Shown here in pieces: positions 16,693-24,577 of a stretch of 34,506 nt of DNA. The stretch covers positions 1 through 34,506 of the forward strand of contig LSLI01000022.1 in assembly GCA_001577345.1 (NCBI GenBank), read 5' to 3'. The position numbers and the translations under genes are program-made. The notes under the pieces were generated by a model, which saw only the letters and a list, made by a program, of their open reading frames with translations, ran no database searches and was not told the DNA's origin. Numbering within the stretch: the first letter of the stretch is position 1; every line of letters starts with the position of its first letter. The DNA comes from Candidatus Gallionella acididurans (GTDB lineage: Bacteria > Pseudomonadota > Gammaproteobacteria > Burkholderiales > Gallionellaceae).

Positions 16693-17757
16693 ATGAGCAA
16701 ACTTTTTTCGCCCATCCAGCTGCGCGGATTGACCGTCAAGAACCGCATCTTCATGTCGCCGATGTGCCAGTACTCCGCGCATGACGGCATCCTGAACGAC
16801 TGGCATCGCGTCCATTACGGCGGCCGAGCCGTGGGCGGGGCCGGGCTGGTGATGATAGAAGCCAGCTCGGTTTCCCCCGAAGGGCGCATCACCCCGTACG
16901 ATTCGGGCATATGGTCGGCACAACAGGTGGAGGCATTGCGCCCCATCATTGCTTCCATCAGGGAACAGGGCGCGACACCCGGTATCCAGCTCGCCCATGC
17001 GGGCCGCAAGGGATCCTGCACCCAACCCTGGAAGGGCGGGAAAGGGATCAGCCTCAAGGATGGCGGCTGGCAACCTCCCGCGCCCAGTGCCATACCATTT
17101 TCTGCCGACTACAACATGCCCGTGGAAATGAGCCGGGCCGACATCGACAAGGTGACAGCCGAATTCGCGGCATCCACAAAACTGGCGCTGGACGCGGGAT
17201 TCGAAACCGTGGAGATTCACATGGCGCACGGCTATCTGCTGCACCAGTTCCTTTCCCCGTTGAGCAACCACCGCAGCGATTCCTACGGCGGCAGCCTGGA
17301 AAACCGGATGCGATTCCCGATGCAGGTCGCGCAAACCGTGCGCGACCTGTGGCCCGACGACAAGCCCGTGATGGTGCGCATCTCCGCGACCGACTGGGTC
17401 GAGGGAGGCTGGGATATGGCGGGATCGCTGGCACTGGTGCGCCGGCTTAAATCCATAGGCATAGACATGGTCGACGTCTCATCCGGCGGGCTGGTCCCCG
17501 GAGCGGTGATACCGGCCGCGCCGGGATACCAGACCGCGTTCGCCGCCGAATTGCGCAGGGAAACCGGGATGGCGATCAGCGCAGTCGGGATGATTACCGA
17601 CGCGGTCCAGGCCGAGCATATCCTGGTCACGCAACAGGCCGACGTCGTGTCTATCGCCCGGGAGCTGCTGCGCGACCCTTATTGGCCGCTGCATGCGGCA
17701 AAGAAGCTGGGCGTGGATATACCCTGGCCGCCGCAATACCAGCGCGCCAAACCATGA
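16693..17757 (+). CDS. NADH:flavin oxidoreductase, Old Yellow Enzyme family (YqjM-like)
   Basis: The 354-residue FMN TIM-barrel enzyme belongs to the thermophilic-like/YqjM branch: SPMCQYSA contains the FMN-modulating C25 and Y27, and QLAHAGRKG and the substrate-binding pair in EIHMAHGYLLHQFLSP are all present, followed by NHRSDSYGGSLENRMRF and a phosphate-binding VGMITD. Such enzymes reduce activated C=C bonds with NAD(P)H and help with oxidative or electrophile stress. The start is supported by GGAG about eight bases before the ATG. A perfect palindrome 38 bases upstream may be an operator. No partner gene is seen in the same transcript. Confidence 0.93.
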   Translation: MSKLFSPIQLRGLTVKNRIFMSPMCQYSAHDGILNDWHRVHYGGRAVGGAGLVMIEASSVSPEGRITPYDSGIWSAQQVEALRPIIASIREQGATPGIQLAHAGRKGSCTQPWKGGKGISLKDGGWQPPAPSAIPFSADYNMPVEMSRADIDKVTAEFAASTKLALDAGFETVEIHMAHGYLLHQFLSPLSNHRSDSYGGSLENRMRFPMQVAQTVRDLWPDDKPVMVRISATDWVEGGWDMAGSLALVRRLKSIGIDMVDVSSGGLVPGAVIPAAPGYQTAFAAELRRETGMAISAVGMITDAVQAEHILVTQQADVVSIARELLRDPYWPLHAAKKLGVDIPWPPQYQRAKP

Positions 17758-17864
17758 TCTCCCGGCAATGATTTCAGCGGGCTGCATTTCAGCATACAGC
17801 CGTGCTGATCCGCACCGTGAAATGACCGGACTCCGTCGCCTTGCCCATTGCTATGCCGCAGTAA

Positions 17865-17896
17865 TTGACCGGCCCATTTATTGTAGATACAATAAA
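17865..17896 (+). promoter_or_regulatory. brnTA promoter with operator palindrome over the -10
   Basis: TTGACC (17865-17870), a 17-base spacer and TACAAT (17888-17893) each match five of six sigma-70 consensus bases. A 20-base perfect palindrome, TTTATTGTA-GA-TACAATAAA (17877-17896), covers the -10 and ends two bases before the brnT ATG at 17899. Binding there would block transcription, as expected for autorepression by BrnA. Transcription would begin at or next to the start codon, so the mRNA may be leaderless. Confidence 0.75.
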
Positions 17897-17898
17897 AA

Positions 17899-18159
17899 AT
17901 GAAAGTGACCTTTGATCCGAAGAAAAACGCTGACAACATTCATGAAAGGCAGTTGTCGTTTAATGAGGTTTCGAAGCTGGAATGGTCGAGCGCTGTGATT
18001 CTTGAAGATGTGCGCAAAAATTATGGTGAGCGCCGGTTCCGTGTTTTTGGGTACATTGATGAGCGCCTTTACGCTGTTGTGTTCACGCCACGTGAAGATG
18101 CTATACATATCATCAGTTTTAGGAAGGCCAACAGTCGAGAGGTGAAACGATATGGCTAA
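17899..18159 (+). CDS. brnT: BrnT-family toxin of a type II toxin-antitoxin system
   Basis: The 86-residue protein matches BrnT, a RelE-like ribonuclease toxin: VTFDPKKNADNIHERQLSFNEV at the start, then the central GERRFRVFGYIDERLYAVVFT strands and the final HIISFRKANSREVKRYG, the family signature with basic catalytic residues. The stop overlaps the start of brnA by eight bases. The AT content is higher than in the flanking genes, suggesting acquisition by transfer. No Shine-Dalgarno sequence is available because an operator palindrome ends two bases before the ATG. Confidence 0.9.
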   Translation: MKVTFDPKKNADNIHERQLSFNEVSKLEWSSAVILEDVRKNYGERRFRVFGYIDERLYAVVFTPREDAIHIISFRKANSREVKRYG

Positions 18160-18463
18160 ATTAGCAAAGCGCAAGACTACTGCAGAAATGTTGGACGACG
18201 ACAATCCGGAATGGACGGCAGAGGATTTTTCCAAGGCGCGTCCTGCAACAGAAGTATTGCCTGAAATATTCCCCAATGCCGTTGCTGATGTCATGCTCAA
18301 ACGAGGCAGGCCACGTAAAGAAGTGACAAAGGCTCCTGTCAATATCCGCCTTTCTCCTGATGTGGTCGAGGCATTCCGTGCGACAGGCAGGGGCTGGCAA
18401 ACCCGCGTTGATGAGGCATTGAAGGATTGGCTCAAATCTCATAAGCCAGCGTCGAACCACTGA
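18152..18463 (+). CDS. brnA: BrnA-family antitoxin
   Basis: The 103-residue antitoxin overlaps brnT by eight bases, with GAGAGGTG within brnT as ribosome binding site. The N-terminal part (DDDNPEWTAEDFSKARPATEVLP) is the toxin-wrapping segment typical of BrnA, and the C-terminal part (APVNIRLSPDVVEAFRATG then GWQTRVDEALKDWL) is a ribbon-helix-helix-like DNA-binding domain. BrnA dimers neutralise BrnT and repress their own promoter; the palindrome at 17877-17896 is the likely binding site. Confidence 0.9.
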   Translation: MAKLAKRKTTAEMLDDDNPEWTAEDFSKARPATEVLPEIFPNAVADVMLKRGRPRKEVTKAPVNIRLSPDVVEAFRATGRGWQTRVDEALKDWLKSHKPASNH

Positions 18464-18472
18464 CACTGTTAT

Positions 18473-18534
18473 TTGCCAGTACATGGATTTATTTCTTATG
18501 GTGCGCCAGAAGAGATAAATCTGGGCACTGGCAA
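18473..18534. repeat. 62-base imperfect palindrome downstream of brnA
   Basis: Outer arms TTGCCAGT/ACTGGCAA (18473-18480 with 18527-18534) and inner arms GATTTAT/ATAAATC continue, with a few mismatches, to a TGCG loop. No T run follows. A second inverted repeat, GCCAATG/CATTGGC (18559-18565 with 18578-18584), lies just beyond. Together they fill the 148-base gap between two converging genes. Confidence 0.75.
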
Positions 18535-18611
18535 TCAGTCATTCTATTACCTTGACCGGCCAATGTACCAAACCAAGCATTGGCAAAATTGGTAGCTGGG
18601 GTTCGGATTGT

Positions 18612-19847
18612 TTAGGGTTGTACCAGTGGTTCATGGAGTGCAGTTAGCATCTGATTGAGGCGCTCTCGAACCTTCTCTACGAACTTGCCGTGTGCGTCGA
18701 GCCGCTGTGCCTCTTCCAGCGGCCACTTATACTCGCAACCTAGGCCGGGACGGGGATGAGCCTTCGGGCGCTGGGTGCCAGTAAAATGTGCGTCGAACTC
18801 CTTTTTATCATCAGCCTCGACGATTTTGGCGGATTCGAGCTTCGCCCAGTAAGTCTCCCATTCTGAACGACTTAGTTCCCGCGTTGCGCCAATCTCATTG
18901 ACCCAGTAGTCACAATACTTCTCAACTGGTAGCGGCGTATTCGCCCATGCATAGCCAGTTGCCATAAAACCCCAGTGGAAGTTCGACATCACGTGCCAGC
19001 CAGCGGATCGGAGTGCGAGAACCGCATCCACTGCGCATCGGTCACCGTACAAGGCACGTGACTGCGTTAATGTGTCACCGGGCCACATGCTGAGGCACAC
19101 TTTGTCGCTGGCAAACCCGAGCCACGCCATGGCGATCTTGGCGGTATCAGGAAGGTCGCGCGCCCCCTTGCCCTTGTCCTTGTCCGTTCCCACTACCTCC
19201 CCTAGAATGGTGTCTAGACGGCGTTTAACGCGGAAGGGCTCATCACCGCACCGCGCCAGTGTCGAGTACGGGCCGATGAGTGGAAAGTGCTCTTCGACAA
19301 AGTCAAGGAAATCACTGATCAGCATGCGCTCGGCACCCGACACGAGGTCGCGTTCGACTAGATCAAACAGCACCCCGAGAAGCTGCTGCCACGCCACCGA
19401 GACGGGCTCCTTCTCGAACTTGACCGGAGAGCCATGGAGGTTGATCAGATGGGACTGCTCGGTCACGCCACCCCATCCGATTTTGTTCTCTATCACGACG
19501 GCAAGTTCGGTACCGTAATTGACGATGCCATCAAGAATTTGCTGACGATCCGATTCCTTGATAGGTGAGCTGTCCTGCGCGGCGTCCGGCGCAAGCCAGA
19601 CGCTGATACCGGGTACCACTTCGCCCTCGGGTACCTCGGTATCGGTGCCGAGAACACGCTGACGCTGAGCTGCGAAGTCCGCTTTCGGCAAGTTGTGCAG
19701 GTGCTTATCAGGTGCGACCAGACGGAGCCACGCCTGATGCGCCATGGGGCTGTAGTGCAGCACCACAAGTAGCGCGCGCGTCAACTGGTTTTCATGCCAA
19801 GCAGCGGCTCTTTCATAAGGAACAAAAAAATTCAGGTGGTTATCCAT
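18612..19847 (-). CDS. orphan protein with possible PD-(D/E)XK nuclease signature
   Basis: The 411-residue protein is not firmly recognised. Its N-terminus (ERAAAWHENQLTRALLVVL then SPMAHQAWLRL) and the segment ELAVVIENKIGWG, with E120 and K122 as a (D/E)xK motif after a hydrophobic strand, resemble the PD-(D/E)XK nuclease superfamily that includes stand-alone defence and restriction-like enzymes. The expected upstream acidic residue is not clear: the strand reads VPGISVWLAPD, so D88 or D106 would have to serve. The remaining 280 residues hold Trp-rich segments (HVMSNFHWGFMATGYAW) with no known domain. No signal peptide or membrane segment is seen, so it is cytosolic. It converges with brnTA. 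The start at 19847 has a poor ribosome binding site, and a nine-base-pair hairpin ends 17 bases upstream. Confidence 0.55.
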   Translation of the reverse strand: MDNHLNFFVPYERAAAWHENQLTRALLVVLHYSPMAHQAWLRLVAPDKHLHNLPKADFAAQRQRVLGTDTEVPEGEVVPGISVWLAPDAAQDSSPIKESDRQQILDGIVNYGTELAVVIENKIGWGGVTEQSHLINLHGSPVKFEKEPVSVAWQQLLGVLFDLVERDLVSGAERMLISDFLDFVEEHFPLIGPYSTLARCGDEPFRVKRRLDTILGEVVGTDKDKGKGARDLPDTAKIAMAWLGFASDKVCLSMWPGDTLTQSRALYGDRCAVDAVLALRSAGWHVMSNFHWGFMATGYAWANTPLPVEKYCDYWVNEIGATRELSRSEWETYWAKLESAKIVEADDKKEFDAHFTGTQRPKAHPRPGLGCEYKWPLEEAQRLDAHGKFVEKVRERLNQMLTALHEPLVQP

Positions 19848-19863
19848 CTCTTAACTCACGAGT

Positions 19864-19890
19864 GCCCCCCGTTCAAGTAACACGGGGGGC
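19864..19890. promoter_or_regulatory. GC-rich hairpin in the leader of the nuclease-like gene
   Basis: GCCCCCCGT/ACGGGGGGC is a perfect nine-base stem with a nine-base loop. On the minus strand it would sit in the 5' leader of the nuclease-like gene, ending 17 bases before its ATG. It has no T run. It could be an operator, an RNA control element or the edge of an inserted segment. Confidence 0.5.
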
Positions 19891-19996
19891 TATAGATACA
19901 TACCCCATAATCTAACAGCAAAGCCCATTCATTGAAACAAGCCAAAATATATAGGCTACTGCTCGTGGAGTTGCGCTAAGGCCTTGCCCATTGCCG

Positions 19997-20025
19997 TTGT
20001 TTCCCGGCCTTGATGCGGTTATCAT
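19997..20025 (+). promoter_or_regulatory. candidate promoter of the DUF2946-like gene
   Basis: TTGTTT (19997-20002), a 17-base spacer and TATCAT (20020-20025) form a plausible sigma-70 promoter seven bases before the ATG at 20033, which would give a leaderless or nearly leaderless transcript. Confidence 0.4.
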
Positions 20026-20032
20026 GCGCGCC

Positions 20033-20353
20033 ATGAAGTCTGCCCGCCTGTTTCTGCCATTGCTGTGCGCGTTCTCCCTGCTGTTTGCCCAGCAGGCCGG
20101 AGCGGCGCACACCCTGAGCCATGCGCTCGAGGAACAGTCGCAGCATGACAAGCACTCGTCTGATTCCCCCGCCTGCGAGAAATGCGCCGCTTATGCGCAG
20201 CTGGGCAGCGCGCTCAGCGCCGGCACTACAGCTTTCACTCCGCCGCAGATATCAGGCGTAACCATACGGCGCAGCACTGCCAGCTTCCAGACCATCCACC
20301 TTCTTGCCGCCGTTGCGCGCGGGCCCCCTGCACTCTTCCAGGCTTACGCATAA
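20033..20353 (+). CDS. DUF2946-like exported small protein with CxxC motif
   Basis: The 106-residue protein starts with a clear signal peptide (MKSARLFLPLLCAFSLLFAQQAGA). A His-rich stretch follows (HTLSHALEEQSQHDKHSS), then ACEKCAAYAQLGSAL. A CxxC next to His residues is the hallmark of DUF2946-type proteins, which often sit beside TonB-dependent receptors for metals; a role in binding metal in the periplasm is inferred. The remainder is unstructured and ends GPPALFQAYA. An ATG three codons earlier (20024) is an alternative start. The gene is followed by a terminator-like hairpin and then by the receptor gene 60 bases after its stop. Confidence 0.7.
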   Translation: MKSARLFLPLLCAFSLLFAQQAGAAHTLSHALEEQSQHDKHSSDSPACEKCAAYAQLGSALSAGTTAFTPPQISGVTIRRSTASFQTIHLLAAVARGPPALFQAYA

Positions 20354-20356
20354 ACG

Positions 20357-20391
20357 CCCGCCCTGCGCCGCTTGCGCGCAGGGCGGGTTTT
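20357..20391 (+). terminator. Rho-independent terminator or attenuator before the receptor gene
   Basis: A perfect 12-base GC-rich stem, CCCGCCCTGCGC (20357-20368) with GCGCAGGGCGGG (20376-20387), and a seven-base loop are followed by TTTT (20388-20391). It lies three bases after the stop of the DUF2946-like gene and 22 bases before the receptor start. The short T run may allow readthrough. Confidence 0.85.
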
Positions 20392-20413
20392 GCAACAAAG
20401 TTGGAGGAATACC

Positions 20414-22810
20414 ATGTTTAAGCACGCCCTTTTGTGCGCGGCACTATCCACACCCCTGTGCGTCCACGCTGCCGACAGCCAGCAACCGGCTCCGGCAACC
20501 GGGCAGAATGAACCGGCAACTGCAACAAGCAACAAGAACACCATACAGGGCCTGGTCAGGGATACCCTGGGGCGGCCGATTACCCTGGCAGGTATCACGC
20601 TCAAGGCGGCCGGCGGAGTAGTGGCGGGACACGCCACCAGCGACGCACAAGGACACTTCACTTTTTCCGCGATAGCACCGGGCACCTACGCGGTACTGTC
20701 GGACAAGAGCGGCTATGAAACCGGCTCCTCTATAGTCACGCTCTCGGACGGGACGGCAAGCACCACGATCACGCTGGCCGCTTCCCAGGCACAGGAGATA
20801 GACATCAGCGCAACACGGCTGGATACCGCCCGCAATGGCCTGTCGCCCAAAACCGGCGGGAGCGTTTACCATTTCAGCAGCAAGGATATCGAAAACTTGC
20901 CGCAGGGAGAAAATACTCCGCTCAACGAAGTGTTGCTTCAGGCGCCGGGCGTGGTCAATGATTCCAACGGCCAATTTCACATCCGCGGCGAGCATGCCAA
21001 CACCCAATACCGCATCAACGGCGTGACCCTTCCGGAAGGCATCAGCGGTTTCGGCCAGGCGCTGGATGCCCGCTTCGCGCAAGGGATCAATCTGTTGACC
21101 GGAGCCTTGCCTGCCCAATATGGCTACCGCACCGCTGGCGTCATTGAAATCAACACCAAAAACAATTTTGAAGGCGGCGGCCATGTCGATATGTACGGCG
21201 GCAGCAACCAGACCTACAACCCCAGCGTTGAATACGGCAGCACGCAAGGCAAGCTGTCCTACTTCGTCGACGGATCGTACCTGACGGACAATGTCGGCAT
21301 CGCCAATACCACCTCCAGCGTCAACCCCATACATGACACCACCCAGCAGGCCAAGGGATTCGCGTTCATGTCCTATCTGCTGAATCCGGACACCAAGCTG
21401 AGCTTCATGTTCGGCAGTTACGACGGACGGTTCCAGATCCCCAACACCCCCGGCCAACCAGCGGACCCGAACCACCTGGGGATACTGCCGCAACTTGGCT
21501 TGAGCGGATACAACTCGGCCACGCTGAATGACAATCAGCGTGAAATAAACCGTTACGCGGTGAGTACTTTGCAAAGCTCGCTCAACGACAACGTCGATTA
21601 CCAGGTCTCCCTGTTTACGCGCTATTCCAGCCTGCATTACATCCCGGGCACCACCGGAGACCTGGCTTTCTACGGTGTCGCTTCGGATGTTTTTCGCAGC
21701 AGCACAAGCAACGGTATCCAGGCCGACGGCAGCGACCGCCTGAACGACAAGCATACGCTGCGCATGGGCATGTTCGGCAGCGTCGAAAATATCGTCAGCA
21801 ACAACAATTCCACGGTGTTCCCCGTGAATGGCACGGGCCAGGTTTCCGGATCGGCCACCAACATCGCCGATAATGTCGCCAAGAACGGCAACACCCTGTT
21901 CGGGGTTTACCTTCAGGACGAATGGAAAGCCACCGCCAAGCTGACCGTGAACTATGGCGGCCGCTTTGACCAGGTCAATGCCTACGTCAACGAACACCAG
22001 CTCAGCCCGCGCATGGGGCTGGTTTACAAGAGCAACGAGCTGACCACCTGGCACACCGGCTATGCCAGATACTTCACACCGCCCCCGACCGAACTGGTTT
22101 CAACCGCCGACCAGGCGCTGTTCGCGGGCACCACCAACGCGGCGCCGGGGCAGAATTCGATGGTCAAATCGGAACGGGCAAATTATCTGGATGCAGGCGT
22201 CACCCATCAGTTGACCACGACCGTCAATCTGGGCATCGACACTTTTTACAAGCAGAGCCAGAACACCCTCGACGAGGGACAGTTCGGACCGGCGCTGATC
22301 ATGACCCCGTTCAATTATGCGCAGGGCAAGACCTACGGTGTTGAATTGACCGGCAACTACAAATCCGACAATTTGTCCGGCTATGCCAACCTGGCCAGAA
22401 CCGTCAGCATGGCCAGAGACATCATTTCCAGCCAGTACCTGTTCGACCAGGCCACGCTCAATTACGCGGCCAACAACTGGGTCAACGTCGACCATGAACA
22501 GGCCCTGACAGTTTCGACCGGCGCAGCTTATGTCTGGTCCGGTACCCACCTGAGCAGCGACCTGATGTACCAGAGCGGATTGCGCAACGGCTTTGCCAAC
22601 ACCACGAGTTTGCCCGGCTATACCGTGCTGAATCTTGGCGCAAGCCGCAAAATGACGCTCTACGGGATAGGCGAAGTCGAGACCCGGCTGGTCGCCGACA
22701 ACGTGCTGGACAAGGTTTACATGATCCGCGACGGCACCGGTATCGGTGTATTCGCGCCGCAGTATGGCGTGCGGCGCGGACTGTTCCTCGGCCTGTCCAA
22801 GCAGTTGTAA
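20414..22810 (+). CDS. TonB-dependent outer membrane receptor with carboxypeptidase-regulatory-like N-terminal domain
   Basis: The 798-residue receptor has a signal peptide cleaved near VHA-A at residue 19. A carboxypeptidase-regulatory-like beta-sandwich follows at about residues 35-120 (GLVRDTLGRPITLAGITLKA and TSDAQGHFTFSAIAPGTYAV), then a plug at about 145-255 (LNEVLLQAPGVVND, FHIRGEHANTQYRINGV) and a 22-strand-type barrel to a C-terminal strand ending GLFLGLSKQL. The ATG at 20414 has TTGGAGGAAT directly upstream. The segment QEIDISATRLD between the sandwich and plug could hold the TonB box. The receptor is followed by its own exbB, exbD and tonB, so it is energised locally. The substrate is unknown; the DUF2946-like neighbour hints at a metal. 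Confidence 0.9.
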   Translation: MFKHALLCAALSTPLCVHAADSQQPAPATGQNEPATATSNKNTIQGLVRDTLGRPITLAGITLKAAGGVVAGHATSDAQGHFTFSAIAPGTYAVLSDKSGYETGSSIVTLSDGTASTTITLAASQAQEIDISATRLDTARNGLSPKTGGSVYHFSSKDIENLPQGENTPLNEVLLQAPGVVNDSNGQFHIRGEHANTQYRINGVTLPEGISGFGQALDARFAQGINLLTGALPAQYGYRTAGVIEINTKNNFEGGGHVDMYGGSNQTYNPSVEYGSTQGKLSYFVDGSYLTDNVGIANTTSSVNPIHDTTQQAKGFAFMSYLLNPDTKLSFMFGSYDGRFQIPNTPGQPADPNHLGILPQLGLSGYNSATLNDNQREINRYAVSTLQSSLNDNVDYQVSLFTRYSSLHYIPGTTGDLAFYGVASDVFRSSTSNGIQADGSDRLNDKHTLRMGMFGSVENIVSNNNSTVFPVNGTGQVSGSATNIADNVAKNGNTLFGVYLQDEWKATAKLTVNYGGRFDQVNAYVNEHQLSPRMGLVYKSNELTTWHTGYARYFTPPPTELVSTADQALFAGTTNAAPGQNSMVKSERANYLDAGVTHQLTTTVNLGIDTFYKQSQNTLDEGQFGPALIMTPFNYAQGKTYGVELTGNYKSDNLSGYANLARTVSMARDIISSQYLFDQATLNYAANNWVNVDHEQALTVSTGAAYVWSGTHLSSDLMYQSGLRNGFANTTSLPGYTVLNLGASRKMTLYGIGEVETRLVADNVLDKVYMIRDGTGIGVFAPQYGVRRGLFLGLSKQL

Positions 22811-22861
22811 ACCGGATAACCCCCCGGATCATTCAGCGATAACCCATTAAAGGAAGCAGAC

Positions 22862-23533
22862 ATGCAAGAAATCTCCGAAGCAATCCAGGCCATGAAATTC
22901 GGCGGCGCGACCATCTACCCGCTGCTGATCCTGGCAATTCTGGCGCTGGTCATCATCATCGACAAACTCTATCTGTACCGGCGCTTTGTGCGCCTGCCGA
23001 AATCCCTGTTCAGCCTGATCGAGACCTATAATTTCTCCTGGCAGAATCTGGAACAGGAACTGGCTGCACTGCCGCCGGAGAACTATTACGCGAGATTCTT
23101 CCGCATCGTGCAGGGCAACCTGGACAAGCCGGTATGGTGGCTGGAGTCTCGCGCCGCCGACGAAGCGCAACTGATCGAGGAAGGCATGGGGCGCGGCATG
23201 TGGGTGCTGGAAACCATCGTCACCGGCGCGCCGCTGCTCGGCCTGCTCGGCACGATCACCGGCATGATGCACGCATTCAACCTGATAGGCGGCACCGGGC
23301 TGGTCGACCCCAGCGGCGTCACCGGCGGCGTCGCGCAAGCGCTGATCGCCACTGCCTTCGGCATCTTCATCGCGGTGTTCGCGCTGTTCGGCTTCAACTT
23401 TTTCTCGCGCCGCCAGGTTCAGGTGCTGGAAGAAATGGAGAGGCTGGGCACGCGCATGATAGACAATATCCGGCTGAACCAGCAGCACCCCCCTGGCGCT
23501 GTCGCCAGCCAACCATCGATGGAAAAGCAATGA
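22862..23533 (+). CDS. exbB: MotA/TolQ/ExbB proton channel protein
   Basis: The 223-residue inner-membrane protein has three membrane segments: YPLLILAILALVIIIDKLYLY near the N-terminus, and two in the C-terminal half around ETIVTGAPLLGLLGTITGMM and ALIATAFGIFIAVFALFGFNFF. The latter segments carry the conserved GLLGT and Thr/Ala pattern of ExbB. It forms the proton channel that drives TonB together with ExbD. AAAGGAAG is well placed before the ATG. The gene lies 51 bases after the receptor and 10 bases before exbD in the same operon. Confidence 0.9.
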   Translation: MQEISEAIQAMKFGGATIYPLLILAILALVIIIDKLYLYRRFVRLPKSLFSLIETYNFSWQNLEQELAALPPENYYARFFRIVQGNLDKPVWWLESRAADEAQLIEEGMGRGMWVLETIVTGAPLLGLLGTITGMMHAFNLIGGTGLVDPSGVTGGVAQALIATAFGIFIAVFALFGFNFFSRRQVQVLEEMERLGTRMIDNIRLNQQHPPGAVASQPSMEKQ

Positions 23534-23543
23534 GGGGCCAACC

Positions 23544-23948
23544 ATGAAGCTGCGCAAATCCCGCGAGTACAAACGCGGCCGCATCGAGATCATCCCGATG
23601 ATAGACGTGATGTTCTTCCTGCTGGCCACTTTCATGCTGGCTTCGCTGTCGATGCAGAACCTGCACTCGCTGCCGGTCGACCTGCCCAAGGGGCACGCCG
23701 CGCCGATGCAGGCCAAGACGCCGATCACGCTGACCATCACCGCCGACAGCCGGATATTTCTGGACAAGACCCCGGTCACGCTGGATACGCTGACAGCCAC
23801 GCTGCAATCCATGCTGAGCGGCCCGGATGCCAGCATCATCGTCGCCGCCGACAGCAGCGCACCCAACGGCATCACCGTGCAATCCATGCTCAAGGCCCGC
23901 GCTGCGGGCGCGCAACATTTCCTGATTGCGGTCAAGCATGCCGACTAG
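23544..23948 (+). CDS. exbD: ExbD/TolR biopolymer transport protein
   Basis: The 134-residue protein has a cytosolic basic start (MKLRKSREYKRGRIEIIP), one membrane helix with the essential proton-carrying Asp at position 21 (PMIDVMFFLLATFML), and a periplasmic domain of the ExbD/TolR fold. GAGGGG precedes the ATG. Its 3' end overlaps the tonB start by 11 bases, which implies coupled translation of the energising complex. Confidence 0.92.
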   Translation: MKLRKSREYKRGRIEIIPMIDVMFFLLATFMLASLSMQNLHSLPVDLPKGHAAPMQAKTPITLTITADSRIFLDKTPVTLDTLTATLQSMLSGPDASIIVAADSSAPNGITVQSMLKARAAGAQHFLIAVKHAD

Positions 23949-24564
23949 CATCCTGCCCTGGGTCGCCCAGGCGAGGCCGGATTCACCCTGGCGGCGGTTG
24001 CACTGGACGCTGCCCCTGGCGCTGCTGATCTCCGCGATCACGTTCAGCCTGTTTGCCTATTCGATGTGGCGTCCCGTGCTGCACTCCCCCGACCCCTCAC
24101 CGGTCACTGCCGAGCTGGTCGAACTGCCCGCCCCGGCACAAGCCCAGCCGCAGGTTCACCGGAAAACAATCGAACAGCCCAAAATAAAACCCGCTGTGCA
24201 ACCCGAACCCGCGCTTCCCGCGCAACCCAGCGTGAACACTCCCCCGCCGAGCGCCGCTCCTGTCACTGCGCCGCCACCGCCTTCCCCGGCAAACGAAAAT
24301 CATGGCGCACAGGCGCTGGTTCAGCCCATGCCGGTGATACCGGACGAATTGCGCGAAGAAGCGATGAACGAGGCGGCGACCGCCCGTTTTCAGATCGCCG
24401 CGGATGGCAGCGCAACCGTGGCACTGGTCAAGCCCACGCAAAATCCACGACTCAACAGGATGTTGCTGGACACCCTGAAAAACTGGAAATTCATGCCCGC
24501 GATCAAGGATGGTCAGCCGGTGCCCTCGGTCGAAGTAATGATCATTCACTTGCATGTCAACTAG
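23938..24564 (+). CDS. tonB: TonB-like energy transducer
   Basis: The 208-residue protein has an N-terminal membrane anchor (LPLALLISAITFSLFAYSMW), a periplasmic Pro/Lys/Gln-rich spacer at about residues 60-125 with PAPAQAQPQVHRK and TAPPPPSPANENH, and a C-terminal domain (ATARFQIAADGSATVALVKPT then LLDTLKNWKFMPAIKDGQPV) that matches the TonB_C fold. It contacts the receptor across the periplasm. It starts inside exbD (11-base overlap). The length is short but within the range for TonB. Confidence 0.87.
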   Translation: MPTSILPWVAQARPDSPWRRLHWTLPLALLISAITFSLFAYSMWRPVLHSPDPSPVTAELVELPAPAQAQPQVHRKTIEQPKIKPAVQPEPALPAQPSVNTPPPSAAPVTAPPPPSPANENHGAQALVQPMPVIPDELREEAMNEAATARFQIAADGSATVALVKPTQNPRLNRMLLDTLKNWKFMPAIKDGQPVPSVEVMIIHLHVN

Positions 24565-24577
24565 CGGGAGCAAATGA

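Noticed and set aside
20444..22054. 536-residue minus-strand frame
   Set aside because: Antisense shadow of the TonB-dependent receptor.
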